64,000 bases of DNA, taken from the NCBI RefSeq assembly GCF_907164915.1, contig NC_061868.1, positions 44,887,689 to 44,951,688 of the forward strand. Reading direction: 5' to 3'. The notes below the pieces were generated by a model. It did not search any database. It had not been told where the DNA came from and was given only the letters and a program-made list of their open reading frames with translations. The position numbers and the translations under genes were made by a program. Source of the stretch: Impatiens glandulifera (taxonomy: Eukaryota > Streptophyta > Magnoliopsida > Ericales > Balsaminaceae). This document shows, one piece after another, positions 26,792 to 39,080 of the stretch. Position 1 is the first letter of the stretch; each line of letters opens with the position of its first letter.

Positions 26792-27695
26792 GGCTACGTT
26801 TGGTACAAGGTACAACATATTAGGTATAAACTATAAGGAGGTATAAATTGTAACGAGATATAAAAGAGTATAATTTATATAGACTATTATTGTTTGGTTG
26901 GAAAAGACATTATATAGGTTTATAATTTTTTGTTTGGTAGATAGTATAAAATTTAAGTATAAGAATAAAATAATTTTTTATTTTTTTTTTATTTTTGTTA
27001 ATTATGTTTTTAATATTATTTTTAATTAACCCTTTTTATATTTTAATATTATTTAAAATTTATTATAATTATTTTAAATATTATTAATATTATATCAAAT
27101 AAATAAATATAATATAATTACGTTATTATTTTAAATTAATAATAATATATAAAAATAAATATTTAGTATTATTTAATTATGTTTAAAATATGAACGATAA
27201 TTTATATATTTTTTAAATCATTGAATTAACATTTAATAGATAATAATTATAATTAATAATAATAATAATATTATTATTTTTATACTACTAATTATAAAAT
27301 AAATGTTAAATTTATTTTGTGTAAAAATAAATAAAATTTTAAATTATTTAAAATTTTAAATATTAAAATTTATAAAATAAGTTTGTTTTAAAAAAATTAA
27401 TATAAACTAAAATTAAAAATAATAAAAGCTTAATGATTAATCTGAAAAATTAATAAAACAAATTAATGTTAATATTAAAAAATAAGATTAAAAATATAAA
27501 AAAATAAATTAAAATTTTAATACATTCTTGTAACATGTGTAGGATGTTATTATTTTATACCTTTTCAAGGTATAAATTATACCTTAATTTTACTATACAT
27601 ATAAAACTAGTCCAACCAAACAACGTTATAATTTTACTATTGGAATAATTATACTATTCCAATAGTGCATTCATTACCTTCTACCAAACATAGCC
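26792..27695. mobile_element. Tourist/PIF-Harbinger-like non-autonomous element
   Basis: A 904-bp AT-rich element with inverted ends: GGCTACGTTTGGTACAAGGTA on the left and GGCTATGTTTGGTAGAAGGTA on the right when reversed. It is flanked by TAA on both sides (26789-26791 and 27696-27698), the 3-bp target duplication typical of PIF/Harbinger elements, and its ends resemble the GG..TGTTTGGT termini of Tourist MITEs. A second inverted subterminal motif (GGTATAAATT/AATTATACC) lies inside each end. No coding remnant remains. Confidence 0.75.
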
Positions 27696-27698
27696 TAA

Positions 27699-28676
27699 GT
27701 GTACTATTTTGAGGAGGTAAAGTATAATAATTTTTTTTATGAATTTTAAAATAGAAAAAATATTTTAATTAATAAATAGAGTGATGTAATTAACTAGAGA
27801 AAAGATAAATTTATATTTTAAAAAAATTAACATTACAATTTTTCTTAAATGTTTCACTTGTTGATTGAGAATGTATATGTAGATAATGAGAATCTCAGTA
27901 TTTATAGTACTTAATTTTAAGTATTCAACTTAACTTTTAGAGAAAAAAATTTAATCAACTAAATAAAAGTATTAAAATTTTAAATAAAAAGAATTGAAGA
28001 CTATTATATGATATTTATATCCTTATATACAGGTACGGACCTAGAGCTGAAAATTGTGTCAAGTTGTCTCGGTTAAAGCTTGACTTTGACCGAATTTAAA
28101 AAAAAAATATATTTTAAATAAAACTAGTGGATAAATGTAAGTTTTATAATTTTTTAATAATTAGATAAATAAACATTGAAATATATTAAATTTTTTTTAA
28201 AAAATTATAAATATAATCAAATTTAATTTTTTTCGAGTGAATTAACTCCTACCTACGTAGATTCGTCCTACTTATATATTAAATTATATAATTTGATATA
28301 TCAAATATTAATATATTTTTAATTTGTATATTAAATTATATATATAAATGAGAGTAGTATGTATATAAAGAACATAATATATATATAATTTTAATCCGTC
28401 CTCTTTATTTTACAATTAGTTTAGATATTGTTAATGAATTTAATATTAGTGAATTATAATTATTTATAAAAAAATTGTTTAAAAGTAAAAATCAAATAAA
28501 AATGTTTCTAAATATGTTATATCACATGAAGTTAAGTTATATTTTCTAAATATCTATAAGTTAAAGGTTAAATTAAAATGAATTTATATTAAAGACTTTT
28601 CTTCAAATATGTAAAATAATTCAGGGCTTATTTATAAATATATATTTATATTTTATTTGGTTGAGAAAGGGAGGGA
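27699..28676. other. Intergenic; possible hAT-like MITE at about 28030-28270
   Basis: AT-rich. The interval 28030-28270 begins CAGGTACGGACCTA and ends with a roughly inverted TAGATTCGTCCTAC, which suggests a decayed hAT-type MITE, but no target duplication was found. No gene. Confidence 0.35.
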
Positions 28677-28707
28677 TATAAATACATGTTCTTTGAGAAA
28701 ACCCTAA
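28677..28707 (+). promoter_or_regulatory. TATA box and telo-box of the eS6 gene
   Basis: TATAAATA at 28677-28684 and, 22 bp further, AAACCCTAA (28699-28707), the telo-box found in many plant ribosomal-protein promoters. Both sit about 80-110 bp ahead of the eS6 ATG. Role inferred from sequence and context. Confidence 0.6.
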
Positions 28708-28788
28708 TCAAAGCGTCATATCGAGGAGTATTGTTTCTCTATCTTCGGCAGAGGCACTGAAGAAGCAGCCAGCAAATAGGCGTCGAAG

Positions 28789-30191
<1,403 letters not shown>

Positions 30192-30963
30192 GATCTATTT
30201 TGAAATTTGCAGGAACTTTGTTTTTCTATTTAAGTTACTGGTTGAGACTGAATGAACCAATGATATCTGATAGCCATGATCAGCCTTCATAATCCTTGTT
30301 TTAAGTTGTGTTGTTTTTTTGTTCTACACACTATTTTGACAATTTTGAACTTCAATTAAATTTGATTTCCTGAATATTTTTCTCTTTGACTTTGCTTTAT
30401 ATATGTTGTAGGTTATAAAGTTGGTTTATTTCCATGCATGTTTGGTTTCATGAGTTCAATTATTCATTTTACATAAAAATATGATTATTATATTGTAAGG
30501 AGTCTTGGGTATGAAGGACTCATACCATGTATGGGTGACATCTTAAGATTGGACATCTTAAGATTGGATATAAGATTTTTTTTATAAAGTTTGAGAATAA
30601 CAAAACAATATACTTTATTATTTGTTAATTTGTCACATCCATTTAACAAAATTTTATTTCAAATAATTTATTATAAAGACTTTGTTAATGTAATTTTTAA
30701 AATTTTAAAAATGATCCATTGACTATGTTATAGACTTTATTTACACTAACAGGGTTAATTTAAATTTATCCAAAGAAGATGAACATTTGTAACATTATGT
30801 TGAATGATGAGGGTATGTTTTACATGACATTATTTTGGTGGTAAAGTTTGAATAACAAATTTCAAACTTCAAAGGTTCATATAAGGAGGCATTTATTCAG
30901 ACTAATAATGTAAATAAATAAAATAATACATGGAAAAAAGAATTAATGGAAGAAGATGATTTA
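30192..30963. other. Intergenic between eS6 and the JMJ21-like gene
   Basis: Convergent 3' ends: eS6 from the left, JMJ21-like from the right. A short duplication of ATCTTAAGATTGGA occurs near 30540. No gene. Confidence 0.55.
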
Positions 30964-33900
30964 TCAATTATTGAGAGCTTTATATTCATTTAAATATCCC
31001 CATACTCTTTCTTCAACTTCCTCCCATGATTTTGCTTCTCTAAGTTCCTTCCACATGCTAAAGATTGCCCCCAATATATTATCTTCATGCAAAATACAAT
31101 AACACCTGCTCATACCATCAAAAACCATAATGTTAGGATTCAATTATGCAAACACCAATTTATATTAAGTTCATTTTTTTTACTGAAAACACCTTAATTG
31201 AAGTGATAATGAAATATTGTGTTAGCCTCTTACAAAAAAAATCGGTCTCACAAAAATAATAAAGATTGAGGTCGTTAGATTTGACTAAAAGCACCTTGAT
31301 TGAAAACTAGAGAAGAAAAATATCCTATGAAAGTAAAATACTTTTTTTGATATTATGTTTCACTATTATTAGAATGTTGGCAACTAGAGAAGATATTGAA
31401 AGATTGAAGAAATTGTAAACGCTAAAGAAAAATTAAGTATTAAAGAATAAAGATATCTCAGAACGAAAAACTTACATGGCTACATAAGAGAGTCGTCCAA
31501 ACTTATCCTTGGCTGACTGATCACACGACGAGGATATTGATAATGGAAGTTTGTAGCTGTCTAAAAGCCTTTTTAGAAGATAAGGATCTCCACGAAAGAC
31601 ATCGAGATAGATTGGAATTATATCAAAAATGGGATCACCTACAAACCAAAAAGAAGTCAAGGATATAAGGATCATGCTGTTGCTAGAAAAGGAAAGAAAA
31701 AATTAAAATCAGTTAATTAGAGAAAGCACACACCTATAGAAAGATCACTAAAATCAAGAATGAAACTAGGTCTCCATGATGTTTGCTCCTCCACGTTATT
31801 ATCAATATTGCCATTCAATGGGCAAGAACTTGCGGAACCTTCTTCTTCCATATGTATATTGTCGTCCATTATGTCAGAATGTATCCAGGAGCATGGTCTA
31901 CTAACCTTCCCATCCTGCAAAATTAACCAAATTAATTATTATTCTATCAAATAGAGTAATTGAGAATACTAGGAAGAAAACTGACCTTGGATAAGTTCAG
32001 CAACTGAGTCAAATCAGTGGGAAGGTACTCTTCGGCTTTAGCTATGAGAAAGCTGGGAATTGGATCACCCCTATAATTGCAATAAATATTAGTTAAATGA
32101 TAACATGAACATAATAGTGAAACTGTCATAAATGAACAAAGACTCAAAAAAGGCAGAAGGGATATATAATCAAACATTAACATGAGAAAGTATGAGAGAA
32201 AGGCTAATCATAAGCTTGTGGTGTTCTAGAATTTTTGTGTACAAAAAATAGTGAAACAATGAGAACTTTTATTAGTTATCGTTATTGATAATGACAGTTT
32301 AAGAGTAATGTTTTAAGATCCCTTCTGCTGATTTAGGTTTGCATTTGAAGAAGCATTATTAGAGAATAATTTGAACTTGCATGATTCCTACTAATTGAAT
32401 GATGCATGAAATGAACAATTTTCAGATCATGTGTTCAAGATCAGACACTGTAGTCGCCACAACTCTATTAATAGAAACTTAAAAAGTATATATATAAACT
32501 CAGGATAATAAACTAGTTTTAACAAATAGGACTACTTGACTTTGCATGCCAGTTATGGCAGTAATATAATAAATATGATTCAACAAAATAAAAGCCAAAA
32601 GAGTTTCAATTTTTTTTTTTTCTTGCAAACCAAAAGGAGCATACCATTTTTTCAATCGGGTAGAGACATCAGTCTTTCTCTGGTCTAATGTATGAATGAA
32701 TAACATCCATTCCGGTGCTATGTTAAAGGTATCATTGGAACTGTGATTTAAAGTTGAAGGATGTAAGGAAGGGCAAGGTAGCACATGAAGGTTATGAAGT
32801 TGTTCTCCAAGAAAAGAAGCTAAATTCAAAGTATCTTTTGATGAAAGTGTATCCCTCCTGAAGAAATGAAAATACAATATGTCAAGAAAAAATTAACACA
32901 TCACCTCACTCAAACTGAAGGATTTTTTTATCAACATATGATTAACTTACAAATCAGCAAATATTTTTCCTTTGCATCTTTTGGTGATAATATAGGGCCA
33001 TATATTTGGGTATTCACCATCATGACTTGATTCATACAGTGATGTTCCTGCTTCTCTACATAGATATTTACTTCTATTCCATACTCCAAAAGGAAATTCA
33101 TCTTCAGATGACTGCTCGGAAATCACTGTGTTTGTTATCATTTCAGGAATACCTCTTCCATTCCACGATACTATTTTATATGATTCATTCTCCATATATA
33201 TAAACCCGCTTCCCACAACAAGAGGTATGTGATTTACAAGGGGGGATTTAACTTTGCATAGAAGACTGTAGAATTCAAGCTGTAAAAAGGGCATTTTGAA
33301 GCTAGTAAGGATAACTAAGACAAAAAGTTGAGCCAAAAAGTTGACATTTTTTACCTCCGTTCCTAAAGCATAAAGACATGCTTCAAACCCTCCTTCAACA
33401 TAGAGTTTAACTACATTATCAGCAATGAGATACACCTTGCAAGGAAGAAAGCACAGACATGATCCAACTGATAGTAAATACCCTTGTTGATGATGTACAG
33501 AACTTCTGTTTTTTCTTTATCACGGAATATTTTTCAGTTTAACAAAGAACATCAGTATAGGGATTTTACGCAAAGTAACATCATATTATCCAAACTATGG
33601 TTTATCTACTCACTGGGCAAGGCGGATGAAACAAGTGACTATATTACACAATTCAACAAGACAGAAAAAGTAACCAGAGTGCCCAGAGATATCTAACAAT
33701 TAAATGTTAATTTAAGTAAATCACTTACAGGATTACTGCCCATGCCTATAGGAAACCTTTCATCATCTGTAGGGACTGGTAACCCATGGAAGGGACAAAT
33801 TGTTTTCAAGCATTCATGCCATCTATCTGCACTCAGTGCAATGCAGGCACCCTACGAAATTTAAGATAACAAGTTTTAGATACTGATTAAACTAATTAAT

Positions 33901-36900
33901 TTGTAATAAAATATACAGGTCTACACTTCTGCAAGTAAACACTCAACTCTTGGCTTAATTTTTTTACTATCAAGATGTTAATTATGGATGAAAGAGGTTA
34001 TTAAGGATGCTTCCCAAGAAAGAAAGAAAAAAGTTAGAGCAAGGTATTCCTCAGAAAACAATTGTCACATTTCTATGGAGGAATAATATCTGATGCAAAA
34101 AGACATGTTAGCCAGTGGAATGCAATTTTGCAAATTAACCGTGCCCTTTATTGATTGCCAAGATAACAGAAAACAAATTCCATTAAAATCTAATACCTTC
34201 CATATTAGGTCTCTCATTCCTGGTTTTCCCACCCAAAGCTTGTATAACCACTCTCTCATTTCTCGCGGTCCAAAGCAGTTACCCGAGCTCCAAGGAGAAC
34301 TATAATGGTTCTTATTTTTATCCAAAAACATCTCTAGGAAGTTGATGTCATAAGCAAAGTTATCTCGAGAAGAATTGTATTTTCCGTTGGTCCTACTTGT
34401 GTCATGATGGATTTTCTCCTCTGAAGTTTTGCACATTCTCATTCTTTTTCCTTCCCTAGCTATGTCTGAGCTGTCCATAAGCATTCCATCATCCCCATCC
34501 TCAAGGGCAAGCATTCCAGCTCGGCAAACTCCTTTATGTTGATAACCAGGAGCCATATCAAGGCATGCAAATTCAAAGTTCTTTGAATTCACAAAATTCT
34601 GAGTTACGGCAATAGTGGTTTCCAGATTTAATATACAGTGCCACCATCCACTGGGTACAAATATAGTCTCGCCAGGCAGTTGGGTACACTCTATAGGTTT
34701 GTCTTCATCAGCAAGAAGTGGATAAAAGTCCAGCCACCACTGAGAGAACACAAAGAATATAAGTTATGTCCAAGATATAAAGCCATACAAAAATAATCAA
34801 AACCTAGAAGCTGCAATAGGATCTTGTCCTGGATGATAAATTGAAATACCTGCAGTGATGGTGGAGTATCGATATTGACATCACCGTCTTCTTCATTCAC
34901 ATGTACAGTCACTCCAAGAGGTACCCTTCCTGGAGGATATAGTGCCCACCTGATTGAAGAGGAAGATTATTCTAAAAAACAGCAAAACTACACTAGCACT
35001 GACCACTAATGGAAGTAACGATACAGACGGCATTTGCTTCACAGACAACATAAGCATCTGCATATCTAAGAACATGTACAAATATTTTGATAATATCCAA
35101 ATTTCCCTTCAGGCAATCCAGTCTATGTATTTGGTCAATATAGGATCAAGTTCATTAACCAAATGTCCCATAAAGGATCCTTGATGACTGAGTGCATGTA
35201 TCTAATTTAATGTGTAATGCTACTACTACCAATACCATCAACACCAAATGTAGACGATATTGACATCACCGTCTTCTTCATTCACATGTACAGTCACTCC
35301 AAGAGGTACCCTTCCTGGAGGATATAGTGCCCACCTGATTGAAGAGGAAGATGATTCTAAAAAACAGCTAACTACACTAGAACTGACCACTAATGGAAGT
35401 AACGATACAGACGGCATTTGCTTCACAGACAACATAAGCATCTGCATATCTAAGAACATGTAAAAATATTTTTATAATATCCAAATTTCCCTTCAGGCAA
35501 TCCAGTCTATATATTTGGTCAATATAGGATCAAGTTCATTAACCAAATGTCCCGGAAAGGATCCTTGATGACTGAGTGCAAGTATCTAATTATTTAATGT
35601 GTAATGCTACTACTACCAATACCATCAACACCAAATGTAGCGAGCTAGTCTGAAAGTGAAAAGGATTGACAAGTGACTATGTAGCCAAGAAATAACCACT
35701 TACAGAAACAAGAAGACATCCTGATGCAAGAAGTAATAAAAACTGTATGACAGAATTTAACTGCAAGTAGATAACACAAATTTTACCTTTTACGGCCACA
35801 TAGAAGAGTGTTCCAGGCACTAGTAAGAGCAGGATCAACATGCCAAGAGGCTCCAGACCTCTCTGGTCCAATTATGAGCCATCTGAAAGCAGGCCGATTT
35901 TCTAAACTCAGTACGTCAAAATAATCTTCTTTAAACAGATGAGGGACGCTGTAGTCCTCCAACAACCCTGGTGCAACCTCACCAAACTGCAGTACACTTG
36001 AGTTAGAATGATGAGCTATTCCACATAACATTGGAAGGTAAAATAAAGCTAATACTCGTAAACCACCTTATCATCAAAAATATATAGAGGATCTTCATCA
36101 TGTTGATTATTCATGTATGAGGCATAGTCCTTAAATTTCATGCTGATTTTCTTGGCACTCTTCTGAGAGATCCTTAAAGTTGTGTCACCATAATTCTTTA
36201 TTAGCTTGTCAACTGTCCACATATGCCTTGCAGGCCAACTTTCAGCCAAGCCAGTAAGCAAAACCTGGGATATTTTCATAAAGAGACATGAATGAAACAA
36301 ATAGAAGTCCCATATACTATGATAGTCAGATGCATATGCTTAAAACATTGTAAAAAGAAGATGAACTGCAGAGTTCTCCTTTGCACGTATAATAAATGCT
36401 GCACTCAATCCCACCTCCCAAAAAAGAAAAGAAAAAAAAGGGAAAATAGAAAGTAGATATATGTTAGAAGGAGAAGAGAAATCGAAGGAAAGTGATGAGA
36501 AAAGGTAAAAGAGCACTTAAACATTGGAAAACATAATAAATCTTGATGTAACAGGAAAGATATACAACATGGAAGAAAACCATTTCCACTGTTTGCAAAT
36601 GAATCTAGGGGATGAGAACCAGATCATTAATCCTTACCGGTTTCTTTCCATCAAACTCATCCTGAAAATTCTCTAGTGAAATATCCTCCTTCCTTTCCAC
36701 ATTTCCCTGGTCAAAAGAGAAACCAGCCAAAGTGGTATGGCACCTGTAGTATCTTCTAAGAAGGAACAGTGAATTGAACCCTACAGAGGAAAAGATAAAC
36801 CATAAGTAACATAAATAGGAATGATCCATTAAGAAAAATTAACACTTTAGGATTCATCAACCTTACCATCTGATCTCAGCACCATTTGTCGAGGTTCATG

Positions 36901-37736
36901 ACTTTCCTTCAGCAAGTCTAAGCTACAAAAAGAAATGTAGGACAGGAATTTGTCATAATGAATCAAGGCGGATGCTTATGCTTGGATTGTAACTGAAGCA
37001 AATACTTACTGTTTTAATGTTGTATTCTTCCAACCTAAATCATACTTAAGTGGGCCATTTATATTGTTGAGGCAGAGGTTCATCCATAGTGGTTCTTCAT
37101 TGCATAAAATGTACATCACACTGGATAAATAGAAACATTAACTTCATGAAAAGAAAGTTCAAATAAAAAAATAGAGATAAATCATTAAACACATTATAAT
37201 CATATACCCTGTGTAATCAACCAGACAGATAAATGAAGTAATTTATTCCTCTAAGAACTACACATATTCTCGATAAAAGCTATGGATTAAAATGAGAGAT
37301 GAACACTTAAGAACTCCTATTACAGAAGGTTATTGAAAAGCCATGTTGAGTGAAATTTGGTTCAGCTTTTCCTGCATTTCATTTCTAGATGCATAATATG
37401 CAATGTAGTCTAACTACATTAAAGAAGTATTCCAACATAGCTTTACCTCCATTACCTTCCGCATTCAATCAATTACTATCATCAGAAACATTACAAGTAA
37501 ATCTAAATCTAGAATAGACCTTCCTTCCTTCCATAGAATTGACAATAAGTAAAAGATAGTTGGAATAATTGAAAGAAATGAAACCTGCTAACGCAAGAGA
37601 GGCGAGCGACATCGCGAGGAGTGAGAGAGGTCAATATAGCGCAGAGAATTTCATCAGGAAGAACCCTAAGGTCACCTAAGGCATCGAATCTTCGATCTGT
37701 GGGAAGGAATTGAGCTTGAAAACCTTCGACCTCCAT
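30964..37736 (-). CDS. JMJ21: F-box/JmjC/aminoglycoside-phosphotransferase-fold protein (JMJ21-like)
   Basis: Sixteen exons (37736-37585, 37120-37010, 36922-36867, 36780-36638, 36264-36067, 35986-35787, 34949-34850, 34739-34197, 33851-33729, 33435-33355, 33279-32951, 32857-32645, 32070-31986, 31914-31734, 31638-31476, 31105-30964) join in phase to 939 aa, matching the roughly 943 aa of Arabidopsis At1g78280. An F-box (about residues 22-60; [20 protein letters not shown]) suggests SCF ligase binding. The JmjC/cupin domain (about 155-380) keeps the Fe(II) triad His269, Asp271 (SWHVDP) and His354 (GWWHCI), so 2-oxoglutarate oxygenase activity is plausible; a related animal protein is JMJD6. The C-terminal third resembles APH kinases, with a Brenner-type motif His790-Ser-Asp792...Asn797 and a metal-site ILDFSD (Asp832). 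Substrates are unknown. A 385-bp internal tandem duplication lies in the intron between exons 6 and 7. Confidence 0.9.
34870..35641. repeat. Tandem duplication inside the JMJ21-like gene, about 385-bp unit
   Basis: Copy A (34870-35253) and copy B (35255-35641) are almost identical, with about a dozen differences by eye. Each holds the acceptor and first 79-80 nt of JMJ21 exon 7 plus about 300 bp of the preceding intron. Copy A continues into the real rest of the exon; copy B stops at AATATC and runs into unrelated sequence without a good donor. Copy B comes first in the transcript. Confidence 0.92.
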
Positions 37737-38183
37737 CGATAATTAGCGAGTTCTCAAGAGCAGTTTGATTCGACGTTTAGCTTTTCCTCTCCCTGCCTTA
37801 ATCGATTGTTGTAACAAGGCAAAAGGAGAAACGGGGAGAATATATGCGGAGAGAGAAAAAGAGATGCGTGGTTTCTGCGGCGAAGTTACGCGGAGAAGGA
37901 GCTCTCGTCTGAATCCTTATTGTTTATTATTGATACTTTATGCGTTTCCATTAGGGGCGGCCAAAGCCGCGGGAAAGAGAGAAGTCAACGATGTAGAGTT
38001 GGTCTTCGGACGACGCCCATGGATTTACAAATCCTTATAAGAATTGAGTTTTGAGCACAATCATCAATTATTGCACTAATCTCCCATCAGATTCCTTCAT
38101 TCATCATATTATCATCTTTGAATTGAAAGATTCAGCATGAACTAGACACCACTTCAGATTCCAGCACTAAATCCCCACACTCT
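37737..38183. other. JMJ21 promoter and leader region
   Basis: Presumed 5' leader and promoter of the leftward JMJ21-like gene. The frame at 37765-38040 has no recognised similarity and is not supported. It ends at the 9-bp duplication flanking the next transposon. Confidence 0.5.
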
Positions 38184-38761
38184 TCTTGTGCGGGGAAATT
38201 TGAGCAAATGACACCCAAAAAGGGACTAAATGCGTACGGTGCGGCCACTAATTTTTATAGCGTTGGTGAACCCCAAACATTTTTCTGCCGAAAATATCCC
38301 CGTCGCATCACCCTCCGGTTGCGTGACGCACCTGAGGACATTGTGAAAAGTCCACAATGCCCTTACTATATAATAAAAAAAAATGTTAGTTCTCTTCATT
38401 CTTTCTTTCTTCTTCTCTTTCTTCACTTCCCTTCTCCTTCTTCTCTCTAAAAAAGACAACCACCGACCGACGAAGACGACGGCGGAATCCATTTCTCTTC
38501 CTTCACAATGTCTCTTTCTGCTGCTACGGGAATTCTTCTCCTTCTTTATTTCTCTTTCCACGCTTTGTTTGTTAGGGTATAGTGATTAGGGAATGAGTAG
38601 GTGGAATGCCACCGTCGCGGCGGAAACCGGGTGCGTAACGCAGTTGCGTCACGTAGTTGCGTTACGCAACTGCGTTACGCACCCCAGACCATTTATAACT
38701 ATTATTTCCATTTCATTGTTACGGTGTCTCTCGATTGATACTATCATTTTTTCAATTGCAG

Positions 38762-38922
38762 CTGAAGTATTTGCTGACGTATTTGTTGTGTACAATGGAG
38801 AGTGGCAAATTGCAGCCAATGGTACCAGGTCTTTCTTTGCACAATCATGCAAAACCATGGATATACTCCAATGTACTACATTTGCTGAATTAGTTGATAC
38901 AATCTATGAGACGATTAATTAA
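38762..38922 (+). pseudogene. MULE transposase N-terminal fragment
   Basis: After a good acceptor (TTCAATTGCAG) one frame of about 53 codons includes VFVVYNGEW and then TTFAELVDTIYETIN, matching the N-terminal domain at the start of plant MuDR-type transposases. It stops at TAA (38920-38922), and nothing resembling the catalytic core follows. The preceding CT-rich leader and ATG at 38593 may be the original first exon. The transposase core was probably deleted. Confidence 0.6.
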
Positions 38923-39080
38923 GGCATTAAATTAATTACAATAACATATATATCATTAACATCATTTCATATCATTAAATCAACCATATTACAAAGGTTT
39001 GAGATTAACATTACAAAAATTTGATATCAGTACAAAAGTTTCATAAATAACCTATGGATCTACAAGTTCATGAAATAATC

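Noticed and set aside
35238..35459. Separate small gene on the minus strand
   Set aside because: It is duplicated intron and partial exon 7 of the JMJ21-like gene, not an independent gene.
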